Shown: positions 52,853 through 62,395, counted from the stretch's first letter. The stretch: DNA of 64,000 bases from Cyanobium sp. FGCU52 (GCA_024958715.1 JANWUS010000006.1:62001-126000), one strand, 5' to 3'. The notes: generated by a model from the letters alone, not told the origin. Translations and numbers: made by a program.

Positions 52853-55153
52853 TCAGTTGGCACCGCCCATGAAGCGGCGGGCATCCTCAGTGCCAGGGCG
52901 ATAGCCGTAGCCGAAGGTGCCTCCATCGTTGTCATCGATGATGCGCGGCGTGACCAGGATCACCAGCTCGCGCTTGGCCCTGTTGCTGCTGGAATCACGG
53001 AAGAACTGGCCCACCAGCGGCATGTCGCCGAGGATTGGCCATTTCCGAACTTCCTGATTATCAGCGTCGGAGATGACACCCGTGAGAATGAGTGTCTGGC
53101 CATCCCGGACACGGGCGCTGCCGGTATCGAGACGCCGCACCGCCAGGATCTCGATGTCGCCACAGTTCGGAACGGGCTGAGTGCGAACCGTGGCGGAGAT
53201 CGCCGGCGACATGGAGAAGGTGACGAAGCCGTTGTCGTCGATCTTGGAGACACGGGCACCAAAGGTGAGGCCGGAGATGCCGAACTCAGGCTGGCAGGTG
53301 GCGGACGCGCCGTTCTCACCAGCCTGAACGGTGTAATTGGTGATCACCTGCTCGCCCACGGTGACGTACGACTCATTCGCCTTGGTGCGGCCGATCGTGG
53401 CCTGATCGCCACCGGGGGAACCCGAGGTGTTAGAGCCCAGGGCCTGGATGTTGACGGCCACCTGATCCTCACCGGTGCGGAGTTCTTCTGGGTTTTCGCT
53501 CAGAATCAGGGTGGGACTTGCCAGGACTTTGGTTGAGCGGGATTCGATCTGTGCCCTCACAAAGTCGTAGAAGTTGTCACGCCCATAGGACAGTCCTGGG
53601 TTGCGCCTGGTGCCAGCAAAGAAACCACTGACACTTGCCCTGGGATTCTGGGTTCCGAACTGGGCACCGCCGATCGCGTTGGTACCAGCTTCTGCAGTGA
53701 CGGTGACACGGCCATTCTCATCAACCTCAATAGCAGTGTCTGGATCCACCACGCGCCCGAAAGCCTCCTCCGTGGGCGGCAACGCACTGCCGAACGCACC
53801 CAACAGCTGGCCGCTGTTGTTGACGATGAAGTTATTCCCGTAGCGGAAGGCAAAGCTGTTGTCGATCTGCTTGTCATTGTCGAGGGTGACATCCAGGATC
53901 TTCACGGAAAGCGCCACCTGACGCTGGCGAAGATCGAGCTGCTTGAGGTATTGCTCCGCCACGGCCACCAGCGAGGGACTGCCCACCAGGGTGATCGTGG
54001 AGAGGCGGGAGTCACTGGTGGCCTGCAGACCCACCAGGGGGCCAGTGGAGGCGCCATAGGCCTCGACCGACGTCTGGGTACCGCCCACGGTGGTGGCGGA
54101 ATTGGGCCCGCCCTGCACGGCCTGGGTCTGGGCCACACCCTGGGTGACGGCCGTGGTGATCGTGTTGGTCTTGGTGACGGTGGCGCCCAGATTGGCCAGG
54201 TAGTCGGCGGCGGAGTTGGATGCCACCTGGTTGAGCCGGTACACCTTCGAGAGCTGGGCACCAAAGCTCTTGCCCAGCACCTTGGGCCCGGCGAAGATCG
54301 TGTTGCCGTCACGCCTGCCCTGGATGCCGGCCGCCATCAGGGCCGAATTGATCGCACGGCCGTAGTTTTCGTTTCGGAAGGCGATCGAGATCGGGCGGGA
54401 AAGCGTGGGCGGAGTGGCTCCCGGGCCGCCGGCCGTGGATTCATCCACATACACGAAGCCGTAGCCCCCCACCCGGCTGAGGGCCATCAGCACGTCCTTG
54501 GCCGGCGCGTTCTTGAGGGTCATCGTCACCGGCGGTCCGCTGACGTTCACGTAGCTGGGGTTGGCGATCATCATCGTGCCCACCGCCATGTCGCCCACCG
54601 GCGGTGCCACGGCCCGGGCCTGCAGCGGCGGCGCGTACACCGGCTGGGCCACCCGGCCCGGCTCCCGCAGGTTCGGACGCAGCGACTGCAGCGAAGGCTG
54701 CACCGGCGCCGGGAAGGTGATGATCAGATTCACCCCGTCGGCGCTCACCAGCGGCCGGTTCACCTGGAAGCCGGACACGGGCGTGACCGCCAGGCGGTAG
54801 GACGTGCCGGCCCCATCGATGTCGATGCTCTGAAGCCCCGCCTCCGGCAGGGAAAGCCGCTGCGGGCCGCGCCGCAGCACCGACGGCACCGAGGTGGTGA
54901 GACGGCCCTGCCAGCCGCTGGACGTCACGTTCTGCTGCAGCTGGGGAGCGGTGCCTACGCCTTCGATCACCAGCTCCACCGAATCCGGCAGCCGCCGCAC
55001 CTTCATCTGCAGCGGCCGGCTGCCCGGCGGGATCACCACGGGGGTGCCGCCCTGGGTCTGGGCCCACACGCCAGACGGCACCAGGGACGGAGCCATCAAC
55101 AGGGAAGCCAGCAGGAGTGGAGCGCAGCAGCGAGGGCGGAGGGTTCGATGCAT
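52853..55153 (-). CDS. pilQ: Type IV pilus secretin PilQ
   Basis: A 766-residue outer-membrane secretin with a signal peptide (about 1-31, VPSGVWA), two AMIN-like beta domains (about 40-220), N-domains (NPSYVNVSGPPVTMTLKNAPAKDVLMALSRVGGYGFVYVDES, RQVALSVKILDV), and the secretin domain ending in RDGQTLILTGVISD and ELVILVTPRII. It forms the pore through which the pilus leaves the cell, also needed for DNA uptake. ATG at 55153 gives the signal peptide. It is last in the pilM-N-O-Q order, 109 bases after pilO, with no pilP, as usual in cyanobacteria. Confidence 0.94.
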   Translation of the reverse strand: MHRTLRPRCCAPLLLASLLMAPSLVPSGVWAQTQGGTPVVIPPGSRPLQMKVRRLPDSVELVIEGVGTAPQLQQNVTSSGWQGRLTTSVPSVLRRGPQRLSLPEAGLQSIDIDGAGTSYRLAVTPVSGFQVNRPLVSADGVNLIITFPAPVQPSLQSLRPNLREPGRVAQPVYAPPLQARAVAPPVGDMAVGTMMIANPSYVNVSGPPVTMTLKNAPAKDVLMALSRVGGYGFVYVDESTAGGPGATPPTLSRPISIAFRNENYGRAINSALMAAGIQGRRDGNTIFAGPKVLGKSFGAQLSKVYRLNQVASNSAADYLANLGATVTKTNTITTAVTQGVAQTQAVQGGPNSATTVGGTQTSVEAYGASTGPLVGLQATSDSRLSTITLVGSPSLVAVAEQYLKQLDLRQRQVALSVKILDVTLDNDKQIDNSFAFRYGNNFIVNNSGQLLGAFGSALPPTEEAFGRVVDPDTAIEVDENGRVTVTAEAGTNAIGGAQFGTQNPRASVSGFFAGTRRNPGLSYGRDNFYDFVRAQIESRSTKVLASPTLILSENPEELRTGEDQVAVNIQALGSNTSGSPGGDQATIGRTKANESYVTVGEQVITNYTVQAGENGASATCQPEFGISGLTFGARVSKIDDNGFVTFSMSPAISATVRTQPVPNCGDIEILAVRRLDTGSARVRDGQTLILTGVISDADNQEVRKWPILGDMPLVGQFFRDSSSNRAKRELVILVTPRIIDDNDGGTFGYGYRPGTEDARRFMGGAN

Positions 55154-55262
55154 GCTGCGCTGGCGCAAAGGACCGCCCATCCGAGTGACGGGCGGATGGT
55201 ATCGGGAATGCGGCGGATCCACCACGCCAGGAGGGCCAGGCCCAGGGCCGGAAGCGACCAGC

Positions 55263-56075
55263 TCAGCGGGGCGGCGGAGCCGGTGCCGGCGCGGCCCCGG
55301 CCGGTGGGGCAGCCGCAGCGGCAGGCTCGGCGTTCGCTCCGGGCGGGCGGGTATAGAGGCTCAAGGCCACTTTGAGCACCACGGCCGCCGGATTGGACAG
55401 CGCCTTCGGATCGGCGCTCTTGGGTTCGTCGAGGCTGAGGTTGAGATCGTTCTGCACGACCAGGATGCTCAGGTCCTCCACCCGCCGCAGGAAGGCCAGC
55501 AGAGCCGGGTAAGGGCCACGCGCCGACATCAGCACCGTGCGCCGCTGCAACCCCTCGATCTCGATCGGCGCGCCCGGTGCCGCGGGCGGCGCCGCCGGGG
55601 CGGGCGGGGGCTGCGTTGCCCCGGGCAGGGGCTGGCCGCCCCCGGGAGCGGCAGGGGTGGCCATCGCATTCGGCCGTGGAGTGGGCGGCGGCGGCGGTGC
55701 TGTGACGGCCTGGGGCTCGAACAGGTCGAGCTGCACGCCGGCGGCACGGGCCTCCCGATCCAGCATCGCCAGGAAGGTGCCCGGGTCGCCCCGGCCCGTC
55801 ACCACCTCCACCAGACGAACCTTCTGGGCCAGCCCCTTCTCCTCGTTCTGGTCCAGCACCTTCAGCTGGCCGCGCAGCAGCGTCACCTCATCCCGCAGGT
55901 TCTGCAGCTGGCGCAGACGCTCGGAGTCCTGGCGGAACGCAAGCCACTGGGGGATCAACAGCGATCCGGCCAGCAGGGCCGCCACCACCCCTCCTGCCGC
56001 CACGGGCGCCCAGAACCAAATCCGCCGAAGCAGCCGGGCCGAGATCCGCGGAGCGCCCTGCTGAAGGTTGGTCAT
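55263..56075 (-). CDS. pilO: Type IV pilus inner-membrane protein PilO
   Basis: A 270-residue protein with a short cytoplasmic N-terminus, one membrane helix (about 21-44), a coiled-coil (LAFRQDSERLRQLQNLRDEVTLLRGQ), and a periplasmic ferredoxin-like domain (FLAMLDREARAAGVQLDLFEPQ ... YPALLAFLRRVEDLSILVVQNDLNLS), interrupted by Pro/Ala-rich linkers near 125-165 and at the C-terminus. It pairs with PilN in the alignment complex. The start overlaps the pilN stop as ATGA. Confidence 0.85.
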   Translation of the reverse strand: MTNLQQGAPRISARLLRRIWFWAPVAAGGVVAALLAGSLLIPQWLAFRQDSERLRQLQNLRDEVTLLRGQLKVLDQNEEKGLAQKVRLVEVVTGRGDPGTFLAMLDREARAAGVQLDLFEPQAVTAPPPPPTPRPNAMATPAAPGGGQPLPGATQPPPAPAAPPAAPGAPIEIEGLQRRTVLMSARGPYPALLAFLRRVEDLSILVVQNDLNLSLDEPKSADPKALSNPAAVVLKVALSLYTRPPGANAEPAAAAAPPAGAAPAPAPPPR

Positions 56076-56794
56076 GGCATCAGTCCCTCCGACTCCACCA
56101 GCTTCAACCGTTTGACCATGCCCTCGGCACCAAGGCGCTGCATCACCTCAAGCTGCTGCTGGGGCTGGAGCCTGGCGGACGGGGCATTGATCGTGAACAC
56201 CACCGGCGGCGGCAGGCCTCGCCGCTTGCGGGGGTCGTCCGGCGTGGTGGCCTCGTTCTGACGTTCCAGCCGTTCCAGCGCCACCTGCTCGCCCATCAGG
56301 AAGGGCGAGCGCTTCAGATCCAGCTGCATCGCATTGATCCGGGCGAAAGCCAGCGGATCATCCGCACGGCCGCGGATCACCAGGGCGGTTTCCCCGGCAG
56401 CGGCACTGAGCAGCTGCACGCCCTCGGGGGTGCGCAGCTGCAGTTCAGACAGCAGCGCCGACGACGCACGCACGCTGGTGAGGGCCTCCGCCAGGCGACG
56501 GTTGGTGGCCAGCAGCGCCTCCACCCGCGTGCGCCTCGCCTGCAGGTCGGCGCGCAGGGCATTGGCCTGGCCTTCGTACTGCACCAGCTCGCCCATGCGG
56601 GCCTTCACCATCTGGTGGCTCACGAACACCAGCGCGAGCGCCGCCAGCACCGCCCCCACCGAGGCCGCTCCGATCAGCGCTCCCTGGCGCAGCAGCGAAG
56701 GCCGCTCGCCCAGCGCCTGGGCCAACGAATCGACCCCAAGGCGCTCTCGGCGCTGCCGCAGCAGATCCAGCACCGGCGGCTGCAGGCTGGTCAT
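56072..56794 (-). CDS. pilN: Type IV pilus inner-membrane protein PilN
   Basis: A 240-residue bitopic protein: N-terminal cytoplasmic part (LLRQRRERLGVDSL), membrane helix (about 40-60), coiled-coil (YEGQANALRADLQARRTRVEALLATNRRLAEAL), and a small beta-alpha domain (ELQLRTPEGVQLLSAAAGETALVIRGRADDPLAFARINAMQLDL). Interacts with PilM through the cytoplasmic tail and with PilO periplasmically. Four-base overlaps with both neighbours. Confidence 0.86.
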   Translation of the reverse strand: MTSLQPPVLDLLRQRRERLGVDSLAQALGERPSLLRQGALIGAASVGAVLAALALVFVSHQMVKARMGELVQYEGQANALRADLQARRTRVEALLATNRRLAEALTSVRASSALLSELQLRTPEGVQLLSAAAGETALVIRGRADDPLAFARINAMQLDLKRSPFLMGEQVALERLERQNEATTPDDPRKRRGLPPPVVFTINAPSARLQPQQQLEVMQRLGAEGMVKRLKLVESEGLMP

Positions 56795-57690
56795 CGCTTC
56801 GTCTCCTGCACCGCCAGCCCCTTGAGCACCAGCGACCCGTAGGGCTCACAGGACATCACCTCGGCGGTGGTGCCGAGGTCGTCCTCGAGGCCAGGGGGCA
56901 ACGGGAACGGTGCCGCCAGCAGCAGCCTCAACCGCCGAGCCTGGGGATCGCGGCGACGCAGGAAGGCCAGGCAGCGTTCCAGCTCCAGCCGCAGCGGCTC
57001 ATCCCCGATCGGCAGCACCCGCTCGAACACCGGCAGCCCCGCCCGCAGCACCATCAGCCGGCAGCCGCCCTCCCGGTGATCGAGCACGGCGATCAGCTCG
57101 TCGTCCGGAGCTTCCGCCAGCAGCGGAAGCAAGGCCAGGTATTCACAAGCCTGAGCCGGGGCCAGCCGCTCCAGGTGGGCCCCCGCCAGGTTGAACACAT
57201 CCACCCAGGCATCCACGAGGGCCGTGGGAGCAGCGGCCAGCAGCATCCGCGCCGGTACCCCCGGTCGACCCGGCAGGGGCTGGAGGTCGAGGGTGGCCTC
57301 CTCCAGGGAGAAGGGGAAGCGCAGGTCGGGATCGACCTGCCGCAGGGCTTCCAGCGGATCCTCCGGCATCTCGTCGAAGGGCCAGGCCACCACCCGCCAA
57401 TGCGCCGCTGCCGGCGGCAGGGCCACCAGCAGATAGGCGTCGAGCAGGTTGTCGCGCACCAGCAGGTCGCCGATCAGATCGCCGAGCGGCTCCTTCTCCA
57501 GCGGCATCCCCTTCTTGCAGGTGAGCGGCGGCAGGGGGACATCGAGGGTCACCGGCTCCGGCTGGCCGCGGCGCAGCACCTGACCCTGGAGGGCGTCGTC
57601 ATCGAGTTCCAGCAGCACCAGCGACGGGAACATCTGGGACCGGATCGGCCGGAGGCGGTCCTGGACCTCGTCGATCAGCCCGGAGAACAC
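56791..57690 (-). CDS. pilM: Type IV pilus assembly ATPase-like protein PilM
   Basis: A 299-residue actin/FtsA-like cytoplasmic protein, assigned mainly from its place at the head of the pilN-pilO-pilQ set. Segments LLLAAAPTALVDAWVDVFNLAGAHLERLAPAQACEYLALLP and VLDHREGGCRLMVLRAGLPVFERVLPIGDE match the PilM nucleotide-fold strands, but the usual N-terminal LGIDIGSSSVK is replaced by MFPSLVLLELDDD, and it is shorter than the typical ~350. Start is GTG 57690 (ATG 57633 possible). A diverged picocyanobacterial form is likely. Confidence 0.75.
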   Translation of the reverse strand: MFSGLIDEVQDRLRPIRSQMFPSLVLLELDDDALQGQVLRRGQPEPVTLDVPLPPLTCKKGMPLEKEPLGDLIGDLLVRDNLLDAYLLVALPPAAAHWRVVAWPFDEMPEDPLEALRQVDPDLRFPFSLEEATLDLQPLPGRPGVPARMLLAAAPTALVDAWVDVFNLAGAHLERLAPAQACEYLALLPLLAEAPDDELIAVLDHREGGCRLMVLRAGLPVFERVLPIGDEPLRLELERCLAFLRRRDPQARRLRLLLAAPFPLPPGLEDDLGTTAEVMSCEPYGSLVLKGLAVQETKR

Positions 57691-57750
57691 CCGATCCGCT
57701 ACCCATCAATGGGAGGAACCTACCGAAATCCGGGCGTAGGCGCATCCCAC

Positions 57751-58935
57751 TCAGCGCCAGGGAAGTCCGGTTCCCACGGCGTCCGTGATCGAAGCGAGGC
57801 CATGGAGCTGGAGCTGGCGGCCCAGTCCTTCCAGGATGGCCGGCACCAGATCGGGTCCCTCGTAGATCCAGCCGGTGTAGAGCTGCACCAGGGAGGCGCC
57901 GGCCGTGATCCGCTCCCAGGCCGTCTCGGGCGAGTCGATCCCGCCCACGCCCATCAGGGGCAGGGCCGGACCGGCGGTGGCCCGCAGGCGCCGCAGCACC
58001 TCGAGAGCACGGCGGCGCAGGGGGCGGCCGCTCAGCCCGCCGGCCTCCTCTGCCAGCGACCGGCCGCTCTGGACCAGCCGACGCTCCGCCAGCCCCAGGC
58101 GATCGAGGCTGGTGTTCACGGCGATCACGCCGGCCAGCCCCTCCTCGTAGGCCAGGCGGGCGATCGCATCGATGGCGTCGTCCTCAAGGTCGGGGGCGAT
58201 CTTCACCAGCAGCGGCGGGCAGCCGGGCAGGCGGCGCAACCGCTCCACCAGCCGGCGCAGCAGGGTCTCGTCCTGCAGATCCCGCAGCCCCGGCGTGTTC
58301 GGCGAGCTCACGTTCACCACGGCGTAGTCGGCCAGGGGCGCCAGCAGCTCCAGGGAGGAGGCGTAGTCGTCGGGTGCCCGCTCCAGGGGCGTGAGCTTGG
58401 ACTTGCCCAGATTGATGCCCAGCACCGCAGGCCGCTGGCCCGCCGGCGGCAGCGACTGGCGCTCCAGGCAGCGAAGCATCGCCTCGGCACCGTCGTTGTT
58501 GAAGCCCATCCGGTTCAGGGCCGCCCGTTCCGTCGCCAGGCGGAACAGCCGCGGCCGGGGATTGCCGCTCTGGCGATACCAGGTGACGGTGCCCAGTTCG
58601 GCGAAGCCGAAGCCGAAGCGATCCCACACCGCCGCCGCCACGCCGTTCTTGTCGAACCCAGCCGCCAGACCCACCGGGTTGGGGAAGCGGCAGCCGAACA
58701 GGGTCTGCTCCAGTCGTGGATCCCGCCGCTGCAGCTCGGCTGCCAGCCCCTCCAGGGTGCCGCGCACCAGCGGCCAGTTGCGGCGCAGGGCCACCTGGCC
58801 GAGGGTGGTGAGGGTGAGGCGGCTGAGCTGTTCCGCATCGGCGCCGTCGTCGCGGGTGAGCAGCGGGCCGACGAAGCGGCGGTAGAGCGCCTCGGTGCCG
58901 CCGGGGGGTCTCCCTTCCGCCGGATGGCTCGGCAT
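57751..58935 (-). CDS. pyrD: Dihydroorotate dehydrogenase (quinone), class 2
   Basis: A 394-residue membrane-associated flavoenzyme for the fourth step of pyrimidine synthesis. Motifs: [61 protein letters not shown] with the catalytic Ser characteristic of class 2, [16 protein letters not shown], and [33 protein letters not shown]. The N-terminal helix ([11 protein letters not shown]) mediates membrane association. ATG 58935; a GTG at 58950 is less likely. Confidence 0.95.
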   Translation of the reverse strand: MPSHPAEGRPPGGTEALYRRFVGPLLTRDDGADAEQLSRLTLTTLGQVALRRNWPLVRGTLEGLAAELQRRDPRLEQTLFGCRFPNPVGLAAGFDKNGVAAAVWDRFGFGFAELGTVTWYRQSGNPRPRLFRLATERAALNRMGFNNDGAEAMLRCLERQSLPPAGQRPAVLGINLGKSKLTPLERAPDDYASSLELLAPLADYAVVNVSSPNTPGLRDLQDETLLRRLVERLRRLPGCPPLLVKIAPDLEDDAIDAIARLAYEEGLAGVIAVNTSLDRLGLAERRLVQSGRSLAEEAGGLSGRPLRRRALEVLRRLRATAGPALPLMGVGGIDSPETAWERITAGASLVQLYTGWIYEGPDLVPAILEGLGRQLQLHGLASITDAVGTGLPWR

Positions 58936-58946
58936 CGTGCCCTCCC

Positions 58947-59729
58947 TCACTCCCTGGACGCCAATCCTCCCGCGTCGCGTTCCAGGCGCCAGCGGCTGCC
59001 GTCGATCGGCAGCACCCGCCAGTCCCGCCAGGTCCAGGCCGCGCTGCGGCCCTCCAGGCTGCGGATCGGCATGTCCACCAGCCGGGCCAGCTCCACCAGG
59101 CTCAGGCCGTAGCCCCCCGTGGCCAGGCGCTCGGCCAGCTCCAGCCTCCCCAGCAGCTGCTGCAGCTCCGCCGGGGCTGGATCGTCGGTCGCCGGCACCA
59201 GCTCCGGCTCCGGCGTCAACTCCGGCGCGATCGATGCCGATGACGCCGCGCTGCCGGGGGCAGCCAGCACGGGCCGCTGCCCGCGGGCAAAGGCCACGGC
59301 GATGGCATCGCAGCGGTCGTTGTCAGGGTCGCCGCTGTGGCCCCGCACGTGCACAAGCGAGACACCAGGCAGCCGGGCGGCATCCAGCTGCTCCCACAGG
59401 TCGCGGTTCAGCACCGCGCCGCCGGAGGCCGTGCGCCAGCCCTTGCGCTTCCAGCCGGCCAGCCACTTCTGCAACCCGTCGATCAGATAGCGGCTATCGG
59501 TGCGGATCACCAGATCGGGGGACCGGTGCTGCTCCCGCAGCACCTCAAACAACGCCAGGGCAGCGGTGAGCTCCATGCGGTTGTTGGTCGTGGCCCGGTC
59601 AGCCCCACCCAGTTCCCGTCGGGAGCCATCCTCGTAACGGAGCAGGGCGCCCCAGCCGCCGGGGCCGGGATTGCCGCTGCAGGCACCGTCGCAGGCGGCG
59701 GCCACCACACGCATCGGCTGCTTTGCCAT
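58947..59729 (-). CDS. rnhA: Ribonuclease HI with C-terminal extension
   Basis: A 260-residue protein. Residues 1-150 form RNase HI with all catalytic acids: Asp in [15 protein letters not shown], Glu in [10 protein letters not shown], Asp in [15 protein letters not shown], and His/Asp in [17 protein letters not shown]. It degrades RNA in RNA-DNA hybrids. Residues 151-260 are an extra region: an acidic Pro/Ala linker, then a helical domain ([38 protein letters not shown]) ending in a Trp-rich [20 protein letters not shown] that reads like a winged helix. It stops 11 bases before pyrD. Confidence 0.9.
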   Translation of the reverse strand: MAKQPMRVVAAACDGACSGNPGPGGWGALLRYEDGSRRELGGADRATTNNRMELTAALALFEVLREQHRSPDLVIRTDSRYLIDGLQKWLAGWKRKGWRTASGGAVLNRDLWEQLDAARLPGVSLVHVRGHSGDPDNDRCDAIAVAFARGQRPVLAAPGSAASSASIAPELTPEPELVPATDDPAPAELQQLLGRLELAERLATGGYGLSLVELARLVDMPIRSLEGRSAAWTWRDWRVLPIDGSRWRLERDAGGLASRE

Positions 59730-59799
59730 CCCCACCCCTTGCCAGCTCCGGTTCAATGGGTCTCTTCACCCAGGCCCGGTGGGCCCTGGCGTCCTGACC

Positions 59800-60666
59800 A
59801 TGAAGCGAACTTACCTGGCCCTGGCGGGACTGTCCCTGGCTGTCTCGGCTGCCCCTGCCCTGGGGCCTTCCCTGGTTCGGGCCGCCGGCCTGTTCCAGGC
59901 CCAGCCGGTGGATGCCTCCCGCTTTGCCGTGCTGGCGAAGCCCGTGGGCAGCGGCGACTGGAGCCTGCTGGTACTCGAGCAGCTCCGCTCCGCCCCCCTC
60001 TGCTGGCAGCCCCGCGCCGATGGCCTGGTGGATCCCAGCCTCAACCGCTTCGACTACACCGGCATCTGCGCCCGCTACCTCGACAGCAACGGGTACTCGC
60101 TGAGGGTGGGGGATCAGGATCTGGGCGCCAGCCACCGCCTGCGGGTTCAGCAGGTGGGCTCCACCCTCCAGCTCCAGGCCCTCGCCCCGGACCAAGGCAC
60201 GGTGCTGGTGGTGGGGCGTGCCCCGGTGCCGTTGCGCGACCGTGATGGCTTCGTGGCCCTCCAACTCGAGCCGGGCTGGGAACTGCAGCGGCGCAGCTAC
60301 GGCAGCCAGACCCTCAACCACCTCTACTTCGCCAGTGCCACGCCGCTCACGGACCTGCAGGCGATGAGCACACCTGCCGGCCTGGTGGCACCACCACCAC
60401 CCGGAGCTCCTCCATCCCTGGAGCGGGCCCTCGCCGGCGTGAGCCCGAGTGGCCGGAATGTGCGGCAAGATCGGGCCTCAAGTCCACCGCGGGCGGAGCG
60501 GATGAGCCGGCTGGATCAGGCCCTGAACGCCACCAGCGGCGGTCGTCGCCAGGCACGGCAGATCAGCTCTCCCCCCTGGTCAGCACCCACCACGGATCCC
60601 GAAGCTCCGCCATCCACGCCGGCGGGTCGGGCGGTGGCTCTGCAGGTGATCCCCTTCCAGGAATGA
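59800..60666 (+). CDS. Secreted DUF3747 family protein
   Basis: A 288-residue protein with a signal peptide (about 1-28) and the DUF3747 domain: FQAQPVDASRFAVLAKPVGSGDWSLLVLEQL, CWQPRADGLVDPSLNRFDYTGICARYLDSNGYSLR and VALQLEPGWELQRRSYGSQTLNHLYF. DUF3747 proteins are cyanobacterial and extracytoplasmic, with no known activity; two conserved cysteines (about 68 and 85) may pair. The last ~90 residues are Pro/Ser/Arg-rich and disordered. Divergent from rnhA. Confidence 0.85.
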   Translation: MKRTYLALAGLSLAVSAAPALGPSLVRAAGLFQAQPVDASRFAVLAKPVGSGDWSLLVLEQLRSAPLCWQPRADGLVDPSLNRFDYTGICARYLDSNGYSLRVGDQDLGASHRLRVQQVGSTLQLQALAPDQGTVLVVGRAPVPLRDRDGFVALQLEPGWELQRRSYGSQTLNHLYFASATPLTDLQAMSTPAGLVAPPPPGAPPSLERALAGVSPSGRNVRQDRASSPPRAERMSRLDQALNATSGGRRQARQISSPPWSAPTTDPEAPPSTPAGRAVALQVIPFQE

Positions 60667-60833
60667 GCAGGAGCGAGGGGGCCGGTCGAGGATCAGGCCA
60701 GTTGACGCACCGGCAACACCCTCCTCCCCCTCCCCGGCCAGCACCCGTAACGTTCCGACGTGTGAGGAGTGCGGGACGATCCTTTCGGGGTCGAAACGAG
60801 GACAGACTCCCGAAATCCGTTCCAACTCAACAG

Positions 60834-60857
60834 CCCCGCCTTCGGCGGGGTTTTTTC
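60834..60857 (+). terminator. Rho-independent terminator (rightward)
   Basis: A perfect 7-bp stem CCCCGCC / GGCGGGG with a TTC loop followed by TTTTTT. It lies 168 bases after the DUF3747 stop and probably ends that transcript or an unidentified short RNA ahead of it. Confidence 0.9.
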
Positions 60858-60911
60858 TTGGTCATGGTCCCGCGGACCGAGCCCGGCCCCACCAGCATCC
60901 CCAACTCCATG

Positions 60912-60940
60912 AAAAAGGCCGGTCCCCGAAGGAACCGGCC
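60912..60940 (-). terminator. Rho-independent terminator after rplL
   Basis: Read leftwards: GGCCGGTTCC, loop TTCG, GGGACCGGCC, then TTTTT. A second GC hairpin (GGGCCGGC/GCCGGCCC, about 60957-60977) lies between it and the rplL stop. It closes the ribosomal protein transcript. Confidence 0.92.
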
Positions 60941-60983
60941 GCTGGGGCGGAACAGGGGGCCGGCCTGAGCCGGCCCGCCAGCC

Positions 60984-61370
60984 TCACTTGACGGTGACCT
61001 TGCCGCCGGCCTCTTCGATGGCCTTCTTCAGGGCCTCGGCTTCGTCCTTGGACACGCCTTCCTTGACGGCCTTGGGGGCAGCCTCCACGAGGGCCTTGGC
61101 TTCGCCCAGGCCGAGGCCGGTGGCCTCGCGGACGGCCTTGAGCACCTTGATCTTGGCGGCGGCGTCGAAGCTCTCGAGAACGACATCGAACTCGGTCTTC
61201 TCTTCGACGGCCTCGGCGGCGGCGCCAGGAGCGGCAGCGGCCACGACGACGCCGGCGGAGGCGGCGGCGGACACGCCGAAGGCCTCCTCGATCTGCTTGA
61301 CGAGCTCGGAAGCCTCAAGCAGGGAGAGGGTTTTCAGCTGTTCGAGAATCTGGTCAGTGGTAGCGGACAT
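60984..61370 (-). CDS. rplL: 50S ribosomal protein bL12 (L7/L12)
   Basis: A 128-residue stalk protein: N-terminal dimerisation helices ([29 protein letters not shown]), an Ala-rich hinge ([14 protein letters not shown]), and the C-terminal factor-binding domain ([46 protein letters not shown]). It recruits translation GTPases. It is last in the operon, 82 bases after rplJ, followed by a strong terminator. Confidence 0.98.
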   Translation of the reverse strand: MSATTDQILEQLKTLSLLEASELVKQIEEAFGVSAAASAGVVVAAAAPGAAAEAVEEKTEFDVVLESFDAAAKIKVLKAVREATGLGLGEAKALVEAAPKAVKEGVSKDEAEALKKAIEEAGGKVTVK

Positions 61371-61452
61371 GGTTGAGGATCAGCAACAGATCGGGGGGAA
61401 TGGACGGATCGATCGGGGAGCCCGATGGAACGGTCGGGAAAGGAGGAAGGCC

Positions 61453-61986
61453 TCAGTCGGCCTTGCCCTCGCCGTCGGCGTGCTGCTTGAGCGCCCGGGC
61501 GAGACCAGAGGGAACTTCGTTGATGCCCACCGCCAGCTTGGTGGCCACGGCATTGATCGCACCGGCGATCTGGGCCATGAGCACCTCCTTGGAGGGCAGC
61601 TCCCCGATGGCCTTGATGTCGTTCTGCGAGAGGAGCTTGCCTTCGAAAAGGCCGCCCTTCACTTCCGACTTCTTCGTGTCCTTCTGGAAGGACTGCACGG
61701 CCTTCACCGCACCGCCCACATCCCCTTTGACGAGGACGAAGGCATTGGTGCCGGTGAGCAGGGAGTCGAGTTCCGACCAGGCGCTGTCGCCATCGATGGC
61801 CCGGCGCATCAAGGTGTTCTTGGTCACCTTGCAGACGCCGTTGGCGGCCTGGAGACGGGAGCGGAGATCGCTCATCTCCTTGATGGTGAGGCCCTTGTAA
61901 TCGAGGACCAGCGCCATTTCGGCTTCACCGAGGAGCCCCTTGAGCTCTTCGACGATCTGTTGCTTGTTCTCCAGCGTGCGGCCCAT
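61453..61986 (-). CDS. rplJ: 50S ribosomal protein uL10
   Basis: A 177-residue stalk base protein: [52 protein letters not shown], and the C-terminal helix that binds L7/L12 dimers. It is preceded by a 409-base untranslated stretch with an L10 leader, so its expression is probably set by L10(L12)4 binding to that RNA. Confidence 0.97.
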   Translation of the reverse strand: MGRTLENKQQIVEELKGLLGEAEMALVLDYKGLTIKEMSDLRSRLQAANGVCKVTKNTLMRRAIDGDSAWSELDSLLTGTNAFVLVKGDVGGAVKAVQSFQKDTKKSEVKGGLFEGKLLSQNDIKAIGELPSKEVLMAQIAGAINAVATKLAVGINEVPSGLARALKQHADGEGKAD

Positions 61987-62395
61987 GGGAATGTGGAACG
62001 GAGGAAGGGAACAAGCCGGACACGCGGCCCCGGAAGCCCTGCGGCGCACCGCATGGCCTGCTTGCCGGAATGCCGGAAGCACCTCGAGGCCGCTGCTGCT
62101 TCATTCCGTTCGAGCGCCCTCGCACGAGGGTTCTCCATGGGATCAAGCGTCGCGTGCACCTCGGCAGGGATTACGTGCTCCGGATCCGGCTCGGGGCCGG
62201 GGCCCGGAACTGGCCACCTGCTGTCTCGGGTAGGGCGCGTGCCCTTCTGGCCGAAGCCAGTTGATAACCATACATCAGAGCCCTTCCCCTTCTGGGCGAG
62301 GACCCTGGCCTGCACAGTCAGAACCCCGCCCTGCCGGAGCAGGACGGGGTTCGAGCACGCCGCGGTGCAGCCTTGGCGCCGCTGTCCCGGAGGCC
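61987..62395. other. 409-base non-coding gap between rplA and rplJ
   Basis: It has no plausible gene. Besides the L10 leader it holds a strong hairpin just after rplA (62321-62352, AACCCCGCCCTGC/GCAGGACGGGGTT, loop CGGA) without a clear T run, which could act as a processing site or weak attenuator between the two cistrons. Confidence 0.7.
62150..62235 (-). promoter_or_regulatory. Ribosomal protein L10 leader (autoregulatory RNA)
   Basis: Read leftwards, the RNA contains GAGACAGCAGGTGGCC (about 62228-62213) and then TAATCCCTGCCGAGGTG (about 62173-62157), the paired conserved elements of bacterial L10 leaders, separated by a GC-rich hairpin. In known examples the L10-L12 complex binds here to repress rplJL. 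Assigned from remembered consensus, not a covariance search. Confidence 0.75.

Larger units (their letters stand above)
60667..60983. other. 317-base intergenic region with two terminators
   Basis: No convincing gene. It contains the rightward terminator at 60834 and the leftward one at 60912, plus a mid-region (about 60751-60830) with GC-rich partial stem-loops. On the minus strand at 60770-60760 is the exact 11-mer ACTCCTCACAC, the core of the cyanobacterial Yfr1 RNA, but without the terminator stem that Yfr1 has, so I do not call an RNA gene. Confidence 0.6.

Noticed and set aside
60751..60790. A Yfr1 RNA gene on the minus strand
   Set aside because: The core motif is exact, but there is no downstream GC-rich hairpin with a T run, and the neighbourhood is not the usual guaB-trxA context.
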